Of a stretch of DNA of 64,000 nucleotides, positions 56,264 to 64,000 are shown piece by piece. The stretch covers positions 1-64,000 of the forward strand of contig JAEUIN010000407.1 of the NCBI GenBank assembly GCA_016793115.1, given 5' to 3'. The notes beneath the pieces were generated by a model that saw nothing but the letters and a program-made list of their open reading frames with translations, made no database searches and was not told the origin of the DNA. The DNA is from Planctomycetaceae bacterium. GTDB taxonomy: Bacteria; Planctomycetota; Planctomycetia; Pirellulales; PNKZ01. Within the stretch, counting starts at the first letter, position 1. Every line of letters starts with the position of its first letter. Position numbers and translations under genes: made by a program.

Positions 56264-56803
56264 GTGCAGTCTGTTCGCCCGAAGATTGCGGAACTCGTGT
56301 TCCAACTCTATGGTCGCTCGCTCCATCCCGAACTCTTCGTAGTTCACGACTCCCGCAGCTTCGAGCGCGGCGACTATGCCGTGAAGATCGACGTGACCGG
56401 AGCGGGGCATGTGATCACCTGGCGCTACCATGGGCTCACGCTCACGGAAGTCGCCGCGACCTCGGCTCAGCCGCTGCCGCAGAAGCGTCGGCTGATCTCC
56501 TACAAGCTGCGCGGCGAGCGCACCGACCGGCTCGAGTGCAAAGGGGGCGTGACCTACCAGGTCGGCTTCCAGCTGGAAAAAGTCGAGCCCGAAATCTTCT
56601 GGGCCTTCCAGCAAGAGCTCACCCGCGATTCGCAACAGCGCGGGCTGCTCTACAGCTTCAACGGCGGCGGCCGCATGGCGCTGGGCGCGTTGAGCTTCAT
56701 CGGCGTCGAATCGCGCAACCGCAGCTTGCTCGTGCAAGCGTTCCACACGTTTCCCGACGACTACGCGATCGTGAAGAGCCAATCGCTCTTCGAGATTCCG
56801 TAA
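56264..56803 (+). CDS. DUF2617 family protein
   Basis: A 179-residue cytoplasmic protein with the family start ELVFQLYGRSLHPELFVV, then VTGAGHVITWRYHGLTLTEV and KRRLISYKLRGERTDRLECKG, and a C-terminal part LEKVEPEIFWAFQQELTRDS, AFHTFPDDYAIVKSQSLFEI. DUF2617 members have no assigned role. Translation starts with GTG at 56264. A strong promoter lies upstream, and a GC-rich repeat (CCCCTCGCCC words, 56806-56855) follows the stop, suggesting a single-gene unit. Confidence 0.85.
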   Translation: MQSVRPKIAELVFQLYGRSLHPELFVVHDSRSFERGDYAVKIDVTGAGHVITWRYHGLTLTEVAATSAQPLPQKRRLISYKLRGERTDRLECKGGVTYQVGFQLEKVEPEIFWAFQQELTRDSQQRGLLYSFNGGGRMALGALSFIGVESRNRSLLVQAFHTFPDDYAIVKSQSLFEIP

Positions 56804-56873
56804 GTCCGACTCCCCTCGCCCCAACGGCGAGAGGGGCTACGGGCGAGGGGCCGCGTGGGCAACGAGCCTTGTG

Positions 56874-57518
56874 CTACGCTTCGAGCGCCGCGCGAAACCG
56901 CGCGATCCGCTCCGGCAGCGGCGTCGGCGCAGGCAAGTGATACTCCGCCCCGACCGGACGCACGTAAAGCTGAATGAACCGCGGGCCCGGCAGCGCGAGC
57001 GTCTCGCCGGCCTTGCCTTGCCATTCGTCGAGGTCGACGAAGTGCCGCGTCGTGCGAAAGCCCGCCGCTTGCGCCATCGCGGCGAAGTCGCAGCCGCCGC
57101 CGCTTCGCTCGCGCTCCACCGCGCCGGCCGTGGCTTGCCCGCCGGTCACCTCATAGAGCCCGTTGTCGATCACGATCAAGGTGAGGTTCTTCGCGCCGGC
57201 GGCGACGATCGTCACCAGGGCGCCGAGGCTCATCAGCATCCCGCCGTCGCCGTTGAAACAGATCACCTCGCGCCGCGGCTGCGACAGCGCCAAGCCCAGC
57301 GCCAGCGCCGGCGCGTGCCCCATCGCCGACGGCAAGTATTGAAAGTCGAGCGGATGCTGCGACAGCTTCGGCCACTCGCGGGCCGAGCCCATCGTCGTCA
57401 CCACGATCTCCTCGCGCCGCAACTTCGCGACGACCTCGAGCGCCGCCAAGAGCGGCATTCCGGCCGAAGGGCGGTGCTTCGCTCCCGAATCGTGTGACGG
57501 AGCGGGGGAGTGCGACAT
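56874..57518 (-). CDS. ThDP-dependent decarboxylase beta subunit (sulfo/phosphonopyruvate type)
   Basis: A 214-residue C-terminal ThDP domain. It has VTTMGSAREWPKL, FQYLPSAMGHAPALALGLALSQP and the cofactor motif CFNGDGGMLMSLGALVTIVAAGAKNLTLIVIDNGLY, which fits the GDG-x(n)-NN-like loop. It resembles ComE of coenzyme M synthesis and the C-part of phosphonopyruvate decarboxylase. The gene begins 3 bases after the alpha subunit stop, so the two form a heteromer. No other coenzyme M or phosphonate gene is near. Confidence 0.82.
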   Translation of the reverse strand: MSHSPAPSHDSGAKHRPSAGMPLLAALEVVAKLRREEIVVTTMGSAREWPKLSQHPLDFQYLPSAMGHAPALALGLALSQPRREVICFNGDGGMLMSLGALVTIVAAGAKNLTLIVIDNGLYEVTGGQATAGAVERERSGGGCDFAAMAQAAGFRTTRHFVDLDEWQGKAGETLALPGPRFIQLYVRPVGAEYHLPAPTPLPERIARFRAALEA

Positions 57519-57521
57519 CGC

Positions 57522-58004
57522 TTAGCCCTTTCCTTCCGCCATGAGCACCACGCCCGACCGGCTCGCCGCGGCGCACGCCTCTAAATGCTCAAGCGCCGCC
57601 GGCAACTGCTCCGCGCGCTCCAGCAAAAAGTAGTCGATCGCCCAAGCTTTCAGCACCGGCTCGGCGAAGCGCTTGGCCGAGTCTTTCGATTCCGGCAAGA
57701 GATAACTGCGATGTCCGATCCAAGCCGTGAGCGGCAGTTGCAAATCGTAGAGCGCGTTGCGCAGCGAGTCGCCCGATTCAAACAACCCGGTCGTCTGCAT
57801 GACGACGATCGGCCGCGCCCCGCCGATCTGCAACCCGGCCGCAATCGCCCACGCCTCCCCTTCGCGACACACTCGCACCAACTGCAACCGGGGCGCGGCT
57901 TCCAGCGCCTCCTCCCAAGTGCCGAGCGTCGAATCGGGGAGCCATACGACATGCGTCGCCCCCAACTGCGTGAACGCGGCGGCGATTTCAGGGCCGGTGA
58001 ACAT
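57522..58004 (-). CDS. ThDP-dependent decarboxylase alpha subunit (sulfo/phosphonopyruvate type)
   Basis: A 160-residue PYR-domain subunit. VVWLPDSTLGTWEEALEAAP opens the fold, then RVCREGEAWAIAAGLQIGGARPIVVMQTTGLFESGDSLRNALYD contains the catalytic Glu that activates ThDP, followed by LPLTAWIGHRSYL. In ComD the same motifs occur. The partner beta subunit follows at 3 bases. The substrate could be a 3-sulfo-, 3-phosphono- or plain 2-oxo acid. Confidence 0.82.
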   Translation of the reverse strand: MFTGPEIAAAFTQLGATHVVWLPDSTLGTWEEALEAAPRLQLVRVCREGEAWAIAAGLQIGGARPIVVMQTTGLFESGDSLRNALYDLQLPLTAWIGHRSYLLPESKDSAKRFAEPVLKAWAIDYFLLERAEQLPAALEHLEACAAASRSGVVLMAEGKG

Positions 58005-58113
58005 GGGGCGAGTTTTCGGTTTTTAGTTTTTGGTATCTAATTCAAACGAAACCAATCCCGCTTGTCCCTGCTCAACCCAGAGTAGAAACCAAAAACCCAA
58101 AACCCGCCGCGCG

Positions 58114-59151
58114 TCACCGCGCCGTGACCCACAAAAACGGCTTCCCGGCGTCGTCCAAGCGCACCTCGTGTTTCAAGCCCGCTTGAAACATCGTATGGTT
58201 CAGCACCGCTTCGTAGCCGATCTTCGCGAGCGGAATCTTCACCATCGCCTTGGAAGGATCGAGCTTCCGCACCACCAGCGCCTGCTCGTCGAAGAGCATC
58301 GGCAGCTTCAATCGCTCGGCGACGACTTGCATCAGCTGAGAAGCCGGCGTGTCGCTGATCTCCACGTTGCGCAGCGTGAACATCTCCGGCACGATCTCCG
58401 CGAGCGGCTTCTCCGGCGGCCAGCCGATCGGCCACACGTCCGTCGCCAAGTTCGACCGGGTCACATAATATTCCACTTTTCGCTCGGCCGTGAGTCGCGG
58501 CACGAACACCCACCCTTCGCGGCGCAGCACCGCCGCGGCCACGGTGCCGCAAGCCAACCCTTGCAATTCGCCCGGCACATTCTCCGCTCCGCCGAGTTGC
58601 TGCGCTACGCTCGGCTCGGCGACGATCGGTCCGCTCGTGCGCTTGCCGAGTTCGATCAGCACCGTGCGCAGCGGCACGCCCGCCGTCGAGAAGTCGACCG
58701 GCTTCGCCAAGTCTTGCGCCACGGCGTCGAGTTGCTCGGCCGACAACCCGAACGGCGGCGCTTTCTCCCCCGGCTTCCGCGGCGGGCCGCCGCTCTTGAG
58801 TTCGGCGATCCACTGCGCGAGCTTCCCGCGATCGCTCCGGCCGAACCGCGCGTGCGGCAACACCAGCTCGCGCCGCGCCGTGATCACGGCATACACCCGA
58901 TAGCTCGGCGCATCGGCCGAACCGACGTTCTCCACGCCGAGCTTCCGCGCGGCGTTGGCGCTCCCGCCGAGCCGCAGCGAATCGACGCCGACGGCCGACA
59001 GCAACTCGTGCCAAGCCTGCAGCTCGGTCGACACGAAGCCCGGCTCGAGCGCGACTTCCATCTCCACGCGCGCCGCCCCGCGAACAACGGTCGGCTCGGC
59101 GACGGCGGCGAACCCGGCGACGACGAGCGCGGTAAGAATTCGCAGCGACAT
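58114..59151 (-). CDS. Secreted protein of unknown function with secretin N-domain-like part
   Basis: A 345-residue protein. A signal peptide (MSLRILTALVVAGFAAVAEP) is followed by VEMEVALEPGFVSTELQAWHELL and an alpha/beta body. The C-terminal part has PEMFTLRNVEISDTPASQLMQVVAERLKLPMLFDEQAL, similar to secretin/TonB short N-terminal domains, and ends MFQAGLKHEVRLDDAGKPFLWVTAR. No secretin barrel is present. I took the ATG at 59151 over a TTG at 59163. No catalytic motif was recognised; planctomycete-restricted proteins of this plan are common. Confidence 0.68.
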   Translation of the reverse strand: MSLRILTALVVAGFAAVAEPTVVRGAARVEMEVALEPGFVSTELQAWHELLSAVGVDSLRLGGSANAARKLGVENVGSADAPSYRVYAVITARRELVLPHARFGRSDRGKLAQWIAELKSGGPPRKPGEKAPPFGLSAEQLDAVAQDLAKPVDFSTAGVPLRTVLIELGKRTSGPIVAEPSVAQQLGGAENVPGELQGLACGTVAAAVLRREGWVFVPRLTAERKVEYYVTRSNLATDVWPIGWPPEKPLAEIVPEMFTLRNVEISDTPASQLMQVVAERLKLPMLFDEQALVVRKLDPSKAMVKIPLAKIGYEAVLNHTMFQAGLKHEVRLDDAGKPFLWVTAR

Positions 59152-59384
59152 AGACCCACGCAAAAGTTAAAGCGGAGAAGCCTTAACGATTATAGCACGC
59201 GGAATTGGCGGAAACGCGGAAGTCGGAACGCTGAGCGATGAAGTGAATCGCCAAGCCGCAGGCTCGCCTGACTTCATCGCTCAGCGCTCCGCGTTCATCG
59301 CTTCGACCGGGTCCGTGGTGAAGTTGTTCCGGATTTGTCACAATGAGCGTTCAAACGAGTCCCTCGTGCTTTCTGGAGCCTCGC

Positions 59385-60383
59385 ATGCCTCGTCCCGTCA
59401 CGTTGTTCACCGGTCAGTGGGCCGATCTCTCGTTGGAAGTGCTCGCACGGAAAGCCGCGGAGTTCGGCTTCAACGGCCTTGAACTCGCCTGCTGGGGCGA
59501 CCACTTCGATGTGCCCAAGGCCTTGAAAGACGATTCCTACTGCCGCAAGCAGCGCGATCTCTTGGAGCGACACGATCTGCAACTCCACGCCATCAGCACG
59601 CACTTGGTCGGCCAAGCCGTGCTCGACGTGATCGACGAGCGCCACAAAGCGATCCTCCCGCCGCATGTCTGGGGCGACGGCGATCCGGCCGGCGTCAATA
59701 AACGAGCCGCCGAAGAACTCAAACACACGGCCCGCGCCGCGCAGAAGCTCGGCGTCGACGTCGTCAACGGCTTCACCGGCTCCAGCATCTGGCATCTCTT
59801 GTATTCGTTCCCGCCCGTGCCGCAGCCGATGATCGACGCCGGCTACGAACTCCTCGCCGAGCGCTGGAACCCGATCCTCGACGTGTTCGCCGAGTGCGGC
59901 GTGCGTTTCGCGCTGGAAGTGCATCCGACGGAAATCGCCTTCGACATCTACAGCGCCGAGCGCGCCCTCGAAGCCCTCGGCCGGCGCGAAGAATTCGGCT
60001 TCAATTTCGATCCGAGCCATCTTCTTTGGCAAGGGATCGATCCGGTCGAATTCATCCGCGCGTTCCCCGACCGCATCTACCACGTGCACATCAAAGACGC
60101 GATCACGTCGCTCAACGGGCGGACCGGCATTCTTTCGAGCCACTTGAACTTCGGCGACCCGCGCCGCGGTTGGGACTTCCGCTCGCCGGGCCGCGGCGCG
60201 GTGAACTTCGAAGAAATCATCCGCGCGCTCAACCAGATCAACTACCAAGGCCCGCTCTCGGTGGAATGGGAAGACGTCGGCATGGACCGCGACCACGGCG
60301 CGCGTGAAGCCGCCGAGTTCGTCAAACGCTTAGACTTCGCCCCGAGCAAGCAGGCTTTTGATTCGGCGTTTGAGAAGAAGTAA
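59385..60383 (+). CDS. Sugar phosphate isomerase/epimerase family protein (xylose isomerase-like TIM barrel)
   Basis: A 332-residue AP-endonuclease-2-fold protein. It has MPRPVTLFTGQWADLSLEVLA, EFGFNGLELACWGDHFDV, VVNGFTGSSIWHLLYSFP, the metal Glu in VRFALEVHPTEIAFD, FGFNFDPSHLLWQGIDP (metal Asp/His), YHVHIKDAITSL (metal His) and LSVEWEDVGMDRDHG (metal Glu). It should isomerise or dehydrate a free sugar or inositol derivative. The start ATG at 59385 has GGAG 8 bases upstream; the earlier ATG at 59343 has none. Confidence 0.9.
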   Translation: MPRPVTLFTGQWADLSLEVLARKAAEFGFNGLELACWGDHFDVPKALKDDSYCRKQRDLLERHDLQLHAISTHLVGQAVLDVIDERHKAILPPHVWGDGDPAGVNKRAAEELKHTARAAQKLGVDVVNGFTGSSIWHLLYSFPPVPQPMIDAGYELLAERWNPILDVFAECGVRFALEVHPTEIAFDIYSAERALEALGRREEFGFNFDPSHLLWQGIDPVEFIRAFPDRIYHVHIKDAITSLNGRTGILSSHLNFGDPRRGWDFRSPGRGAVNFEEIIRALNQINYQGPLSVEWEDVGMDRDHGAREAAEFVKRLDFAPSKQAFDSAFEKK

Positions 60384-60789
60384 CCCTTCTCCCGCTGGGA
60401 GCCGTGTTTACTTCCTTCTCCCGCTGGGAGCTGTGTTGATTTCCTTCTCCCGCTGGGATAAGGGTGGCCCGCAGGGCCGGATGAGGGTCGCGCGGCGCAA
60501 AGTTTGGTATCGTGGTCGTCGCGACGTCGCAGCGCGAGAAGCCGGCCGCGCAGCGCCGCCGATTGATCCCCAGAGCCAACCGTCGCGCCGCGAGTCCCTC
60601 ACCCGCCGCGACTCACGTCGCGTCGACCTCTCCCAGTGGGAGAGGTGTGCAGAAACCTTCTCCCGCTGGGAGCTGTGTTGATTTCCTTCTCCCGCTGGGA
60701 GAAGGTGGCCCGCAGGGCCGGATGAGGGTCGCGCTGTGCGACGTTTGGTATCGTGTACGCGACGACGGCGAGCAAGAGGAGCGAGCGCG
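60384..60789. repeat. Intergenic block with two copies of a repeat of about 100 bases
   Basis: The unit CTTCTCCCGCTGGGAGCTGTG...GGCCCGCAGGGCCGGATGAGGGTCGCGC...GTTTGGTATCGTG occurs at about 60414-60514 and again at about 60656-60755. Five further short copies of TCTCCCGCTGGGA lie in the block (near 60388, 60417, 60445, 60659, 60687), each a small palindrome. It fills the gap between the isomerase and the small hypothetical gene and contains no credible gene. Confidence 0.8.
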
Positions 60790-61092
60790 ATGGGGCCGAC
60801 GTGCGAAGTCGTACTGGATGCGAACATCTCTCCCGCGCAACTCGATCTGATCGACGCCTACTTAGAGGCCCATGTCGAAATATTACAGAAGACGCGCAAA
60901 GGACGGCACTGGCAGGGATGGATCGACGAGCGACCGATCACGATTTCCGTGGACGACGCCACGAACGACGAACCGCCTTCTATTGGGCTCGCAGTAGGAT
61001 GCAAGCATGCCGAGGACTATGCGCTGCTGATGCGTTTGTCGCGCGATTTGGCGAAGTTGGTCGGCGGCACGCCGACGCCGCCAATTAAGTAA
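60790..61092 (+). CDS. Small protein of unknown function
   Basis: A 100-residue ORF (MGPTCEVVLDANISPAQLDL, ... TRKGRHWQGWIDERPITISV, ... AEDYALLMRLSRDLAKLVGG). The amino-acid composition is balanced and looks like a folded cytoplasmic protein. The ATG at 60790 has AAGAGGAG about 8 bases upstream. Followed by the palindromic region before glyA. No family recognised. Confidence 0.65.
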   Translation: MGPTCEVVLDANISPAQLDLIDAYLEAHVEILQKTRKGRHWQGWIDERPITISVDDATNDEPPSIGLAVGCKHAEDYALLMRLSRDLAKLVGGTPTPPIK

Positions 61093-61493
61093 CAACATCG
61101 GATTGACGTTAGAAACGATTCGAACCCGCAGGGTTCGCAGAAAGTAGCCGGTGGTCAGCGCAGCGCCACCACCGGTGTCGGATCAAAAAAAAGGATGGAG
61201 CATCCCGGAGGGATGCGAGAGCGTCCGGGGATTGTTTCTCGCATCCCTCCGGGATGCAGGCGATGAAAAAGAACGCCTTTCCGGTGGTGTCGGCCTTCGG
61301 CCTCAACCACGGGCTACCTTCTGTGAACCCGACGGGTTCATCTCCATCGATCGCGGCGCTCTTTCTCTCCGCGCTCCGCATTCATCGCTTCCGCTCGCAA
61401 TCCCCGCCCTCTTTCGCCCGATTGACGAAACCCCGCCTTCCTCCCAAAATAAACCGTTTCCTTTCCCGCGAAGTTCTTCCGCGAGTGTTGCCC
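61093..61493. other. Intergenic palindromic repeat region before glyA
   Basis: This 401-base gap contains CGAACCCGCAGGGTTCG (about 61120-61136), CCGGTGGT...ACCACCGG (about 61149-61175), the long inverted repeat 61200-61257 and GAACCCGACGGGTTC (about 61326-61340). Small palindromes of this kind are typical of dispersed REP-like repeats. The glyA promoter probably lies right of 61345. Confidence 0.6.
61200..61257. repeat. Long near-perfect palindromic repeat (20-bp stem)
   Basis: GCATCCCGGAGGGATGCGAG at 61200-61219 is exactly complementary to 61238-61257; an extra A/T pair (61220 with 61237) extends the stem to 21. Each arm is itself a small palindrome (GCATCCC-GGA-GGGATGC). A REP-like element is the likely nature. 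Confidence 0.85.
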
Positions 61494-62753
61494 GTGACGA
61501 ATATCTTGTCGCAAGACGATCCCGAAGTTTGGTCGGCCATCGAGGCCGAAGAAGAGCGCCAAGCCGACGGGCTCGAGATGATCGCCAGCGAAAACTACAC
61601 GAGCGCCGCCGTGCAGCAAGCCGTGGGGAGCGTGCTCACGAATAAGTACGCCGAAGGCTACCCCGGCCGGCGCTACTACGGCGGCTGCCAACACGTCGAC
61701 GTCGTCGAAGACCTCGCCCGCAATCGCTTGAAGCAGTTGTTCGGCGCGGAGCACGTGAACGTGCAGCCCCACTCGGGCAGCCAGGCCAACATGGCCGTCT
61801 ACGTGGCGACGATCAATCCGGGCGACACCGTGCTCGGGCTCGATCTGGCCCACGGCGGCCACCTCACGCACGGTATGGATCTGAATATCTCGGGCAAGCT
61901 CTACAAGTTCTTTCGCTACGGCGTGACGCGCGACACCAACCGTATCGACTTCGATCAGGTCGCCAAGCTCGCCCGCGATCACAAGCCGAAGATGATCGTC
62001 GCCGGCGCGAGCGCCTACCCGCGCGAGATTCCGCACGAGAAGTTCGCGGAGATCGCCCGCGAAGTCGGCGCGAAGTTGTTCGTCGACATGGCGCACTACG
62101 CCGGCCTCGTCGCCGCAGGCCTGCACAACAACCCGGTGCCGGTCGCCGACTTCGTCACCTCGACGACGCACAAGACGCTTCGCGGCCCGCGCGGCGGCAT
62201 CACCATGTGCAAGGCCGACTACGCGAAGGACATCGATCGCACGGTGTTCCCCGGCATTCAGGGCGGTCCGCTGATGCACGTGATCGCCGGCAAGGCCGTG
62301 TGCTTCGGCGAGGCGCTCAAGCCGGAGTTCAAGCAATACGGCAAGCAAGTGATCGCCAACGCCAAGGCCTTGGCCGAGACGCTCTTGGCCGGCGGCGTCA
62401 AGCTCGCCTCCGGCGGCACCGACAACCATCTGATGCTGCTCGACGTGACGAGCGTCGGCACGACGGGCAAGATCGCCGAAGCCGCGCTCGGGCGGGCCGA
62501 AATCACCGTCAACAAGAACATGATTCCCTACGATGAACGCAAGCCGATGGACCCTTCCGGCATCCGCATCGGCACGCCGGCGTTGACGACGCGCGGCATG
62601 GGCGCCGACGAAATGAAGCGCATCGGCGGCTGGATTCTGGAGATCCTCAAGACTCCGGACGACGAAGCCTTGGCCGGCCGCATCCGCGGCGAAGTGAAGA
62701 GCCTCTGCGAGTCGTTCCCGGTCCCCGCGGCCAGAATCACCGTCGGCCAGTAA
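61494..62753 (+). CDS. glyA: Serine hydroxymethyltransferase
   Basis: Interconverts serine and glycine with tetrahydrofolate, using PLP. The protein is 419 residues from the GTG at 61494 (MTNILSQDDPEVWSAI), close to the usual length; the frame is open upstream to 61254, but that part is not conserved. Motifs are LEMIASENYTSAAV, YPGRRYYGGCQ, PHSGSQANMAVY, LGLDLAHGGHLTHG, the PLP lysine K227 in TSTTHKTLRGPRGG and IGTPALTTRGM. The ribosome site is weak. A response regulator gene follows at 63 bases. Confidence 0.93.
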   Translation: MTNILSQDDPEVWSAIEAEEERQADGLEMIASENYTSAAVQQAVGSVLTNKYAEGYPGRRYYGGCQHVDVVEDLARNRLKQLFGAEHVNVQPHSGSQANMAVYVATINPGDTVLGLDLAHGGHLTHGMDLNISGKLYKFFRYGVTRDTNRIDFDQVAKLARDHKPKMIVAGASAYPREIPHEKFAEIAREVGAKLFVDMAHYAGLVAAGLHNNPVPVADFVTSTTHKTLRGPRGGITMCKADYAKDIDRTVFPGIQGGPLMHVIAGKAVCFGEALKPEFKQYGKQVIANAKALAETLLAGGVKLASGGTDNHLMLLDVTSVGTTGKIAEAALGRAEITVNKNMIPYDERKPMDPSGIRIGTPALTTRGMGADEMKRIGGWILEILKTPDDEALAGRIRGEVKSLCESFPVPAARITVGQ

Positions 62754-62816
62754 CGCCTCGCCGAACCCGTTTAGCCGCCGGGCTCGCCCGGCGCGCCCTG
62801 CAAGGAACTCGCAGAC

Positions 62817-63275
62817 ATGGCCGAAGCTCAATCACGCAGCCGCATCCTGATCGCCGACGACAACGCCGTGAACGTGGAACTGCTCGAAGCGTTCCTCAGC
62901 GGCGCCGACTACGACATCGCGATCGCCGTCGACGGCAAAGACACGCTCGATAAGGTCGCGAGCTTCCGGCCGCACCTGATCTTGCTCGACGTCATGATGC
63001 CGAAGCTCTCCGGCTTCGAAGTCTGCAAGAAGCTCAAAGACGACCCGGCGACCAAGGAGATCATGATCCTCATGGTCACCGCCTTGAACGAACTCGGCGA
63101 CATCGAGCGGGCCGTGCAGGCCGGCACCGACGACTTCCTCAGCAAGCCGGTCAACAAGCTGGAACTGACGAAGCGCGTCGACAACATGCTCAAACTGCGG
63201 CACGTGAGCGACGAACTCGAACGCTTGCGCCAATACATCTCCGGCATGGAAGACGCCGTCGGTCCGAAGAAGTAA
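62817..63275 (+). CDS. Single-domain response regulator (CheY-like)
   Basis: A 152-residue receiver-domain protein with no DNA-binding output domain. Conserved residues are the acidic pair in RILIADDNAVN, the phosphorylated D58 in LILLDVMMPKLSGFEV, Thr in MVTALNELGD and the Lys of DDFLSKPVNKLEL. The C-terminal 30 residues (LERLRQYISGMEDAV) look like a short coiled coil. No histidine kinase is nearby. It may act as a phosphate sink or protein-protein regulator. Confidence 0.9.
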   Translation: MAEAQSRSRILIADDNAVNVELLEAFLSGADYDIAIAVDGKDTLDKVASFRPHLILLDVMMPKLSGFEVCKKLKDDPATKEIMILMVTALNELGDIERAVQAGTDDFLSKPVNKLELTKRVDNMLKLRHVSDELERLRQYISGMEDAVGPKK

Positions 63276-63701
63276 CGGCCGAGCGCGTCGCCTGCGTTCC
63301 GTCTTAGCGTTCTCCGTCTTAGCCCCCGTCACTTCATGCCGGGGGCAATTCGACGCGGCGGCAAAAATCGACTTCGCGTCTCTCTCCGTGATTGCCAAAT
63401 GCGGATTCCCAATCTAAGTGCGTGTCTTGAAATGGGAGGGCGAGGCTCCCGCCGAGCCGCTTCTCGACGGCAAACGCACGACTCCAGACGGCTCGGCGGG
63501 AGCCTCGCCCTCCCGTCAACTCACGAAATCGAATTTGAAGACGCGTTCTAAGGTCCATTAAGCTACGAATAGCGCCGAAGCTCGGTGGTCGGCGGGGAAA
63601 CCGGTGCGAAAGCGCCCACGCCCTTTTTTCCGGCCGAGCTTTGGCGCCTTTGTAACGAGGCAACGTACGCCGGTGCCTAGATTTCAAATCTCAAATTGCA
63701 A
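63276..63701. other. Intergenic region with long palindromes
   Basis: This 426-base gap holds two palindromic elements: the 26-bp inverted repeat at 63434-63514 and a 14-bp one with one G/T mismatch (GCGCCGAAGCTCGG at 63572-63585 with CCGAGCTTTGGCGC at 63634-63647). Both may be dispersed repeats. No coding frame is convincing. Confidence 0.6.
63434..63514. repeat. 26-bp perfect inverted repeat with 29-base loop
   Basis: The left arm (63434-63459) begins GGGAGGGCGAGGCTCCCG and the right arm (63489-63514) ends CGGGAGCCTCGCCCTCCC; all 26 bases pair. I recall the phrase GAGGCTCCCGCCGAGCC as common between genes in Pirellula-type genomes. It could fold into a strong hairpin and act as a transcription barrier or a transposase (RAYT) mobilised repeat. 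Confidence 0.85.
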
Positions 63702-64000
63702 ATGCTCGCTTCGATGTTGCTGCTGCTAGCCGCGACGACGTTCGCCGCCGCCGGTGAATTCAACGCCAAGGTCTCTCCCGGCCACGTCGCGCCGGCGTGG
63801 CCCGAGCTGCAAGACGCGGCCGGCAAGCCGCACTCATTTGCCGACTCCCTGGACACGAAGCTCACCGTCGTGGTCGTCACCGCGGCCGAGTGCCCGATCG
63901 CCTCGGCCTACGAAGATCGCTTAGTGAAGTTGGCCCACGAGTTCGCGCCGCGCGGAGTCCGGTTCGTCGCGGTGGAACTCAGCGAGCCGCCCCAAGCTGA
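63702..64000 (+). CDS. Secreted thioredoxin-fold (redoxin-like) protein, 5' part only
   Basis: The ATG at 63702 starts a signal peptide (MLASMLLLLAATTFAAAG). The mature part has SPGHVAPAWPELQDAAGKPH, then LTVVVVTAAECPIASAYEDRLVKLA, which resembles the AhpC/TSA-redoxin start in planctomycete secreted proteins with a single CP site (AECPIA). The gene runs off the window at base 64000, so 99 residues are visible. A thiol-disulfide role outside the cytoplasm is likely, but the second Cys is not visible, and the rest of the domain is needed. Confidence 0.75.
   Translation, partial: MLASMLLLLAATTFAAAGEFNAKVSPGHVAPAWPELQDAAGKPHSFADSLDTKLTVVVVTAAECPIASAYEDRLVKLAHEFAPRGVRFVAVELSEPPQA

Noticed and set aside
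60384..60789. CRISPR array
   Set aside because: Copies are only two long units and irregular short ones, with uneven spacing and no cas genes.

Overview
The window is high-GC bacterial chromosome that looks like a planctomycete of the Pirellula type. That placement rests on gene content and habits: a sulfatase, a DUF1501 protein with a twin-arginine-like leader, secreted PQQ-type beta-propellers, DUF4380, DUF2617, an ECF sigma factor joined to a membrane Ser/Thr kinase, small secreted Cys-rich proteins, and palindromic intergenic repeats. No rRNA, tRNA, phage, insertion sequence or CRISPR array was seen. Third-position GC is so high that most long antisense ORFs are shadows.

Layout. 1-953: cysteine synthase (minus strand, cut by the window edge). 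1483-8786: a glycogen operon for the GlgE route (GlgE, a TreS-like/maltokinase fusion, GlgB). 8960-17263: catabolic and secreted enzymes (sulfatase, class III aminotransferase, amidohydrolase, PQQ propeller with an EF-hand insert, a secreted glycosidase-like protein, an HpcH/HpaI aldolase). 17409-20516: a DUF1501 protein and a PhoD-like phosphatase, divergent. 20546-23969: sigma factor plus Ser/Thr kinase. 24237-29774: a compact five-gene plus-strand operon (PqqD-like protein, ATP-grasp ligase, LysA-fold decarboxylase, urea-transporter/M23 fusion, secreted TPR protein) whose product is not obvious; this is the best candidate for an undescribed system. 29771-43617: a twelve-gene minus-strand operon for a type II secretion/type IV pilus-like machine (four pseudopilins, GspL-, GspM-like, PilT, GspE, GspF, a GspC-like periplasmic protein, the GspD secretin, a TPR lipoprotein). 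43804-53546: Cys-rich proteins, another propeller, a Kelch protein, HemP, DUF4380, topoisomerase IB, a methyltransferase, an SGNH hydrolase. 53592-55856: CPXCG protein, antitoxin-like peptide, radical SAM protein, EndoIII/MagIII-like glycosylase. 56264-64000: DUF2617, a two-subunit ThDP decarboxylase, a secreted unknown, a sugar isomerase, palindromic repeats, GlyA, a response regulator and the start of a redoxin-like protein.

How genes work together. The maltokinase half should make maltose-1-phosphate, GlgE should polymerise it and GlgB should branch the glucan. The TreS half, which in mycobacteria supplies maltose from trehalose, appears by eye to have lost two of its three catalytic acids, so it may be a scaffold or regulator. 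The secretion operon has its own extension-type and retraction-type ATPases but no prepilin peptidase in view. Family assignments come from reading motifs; no database search was run.
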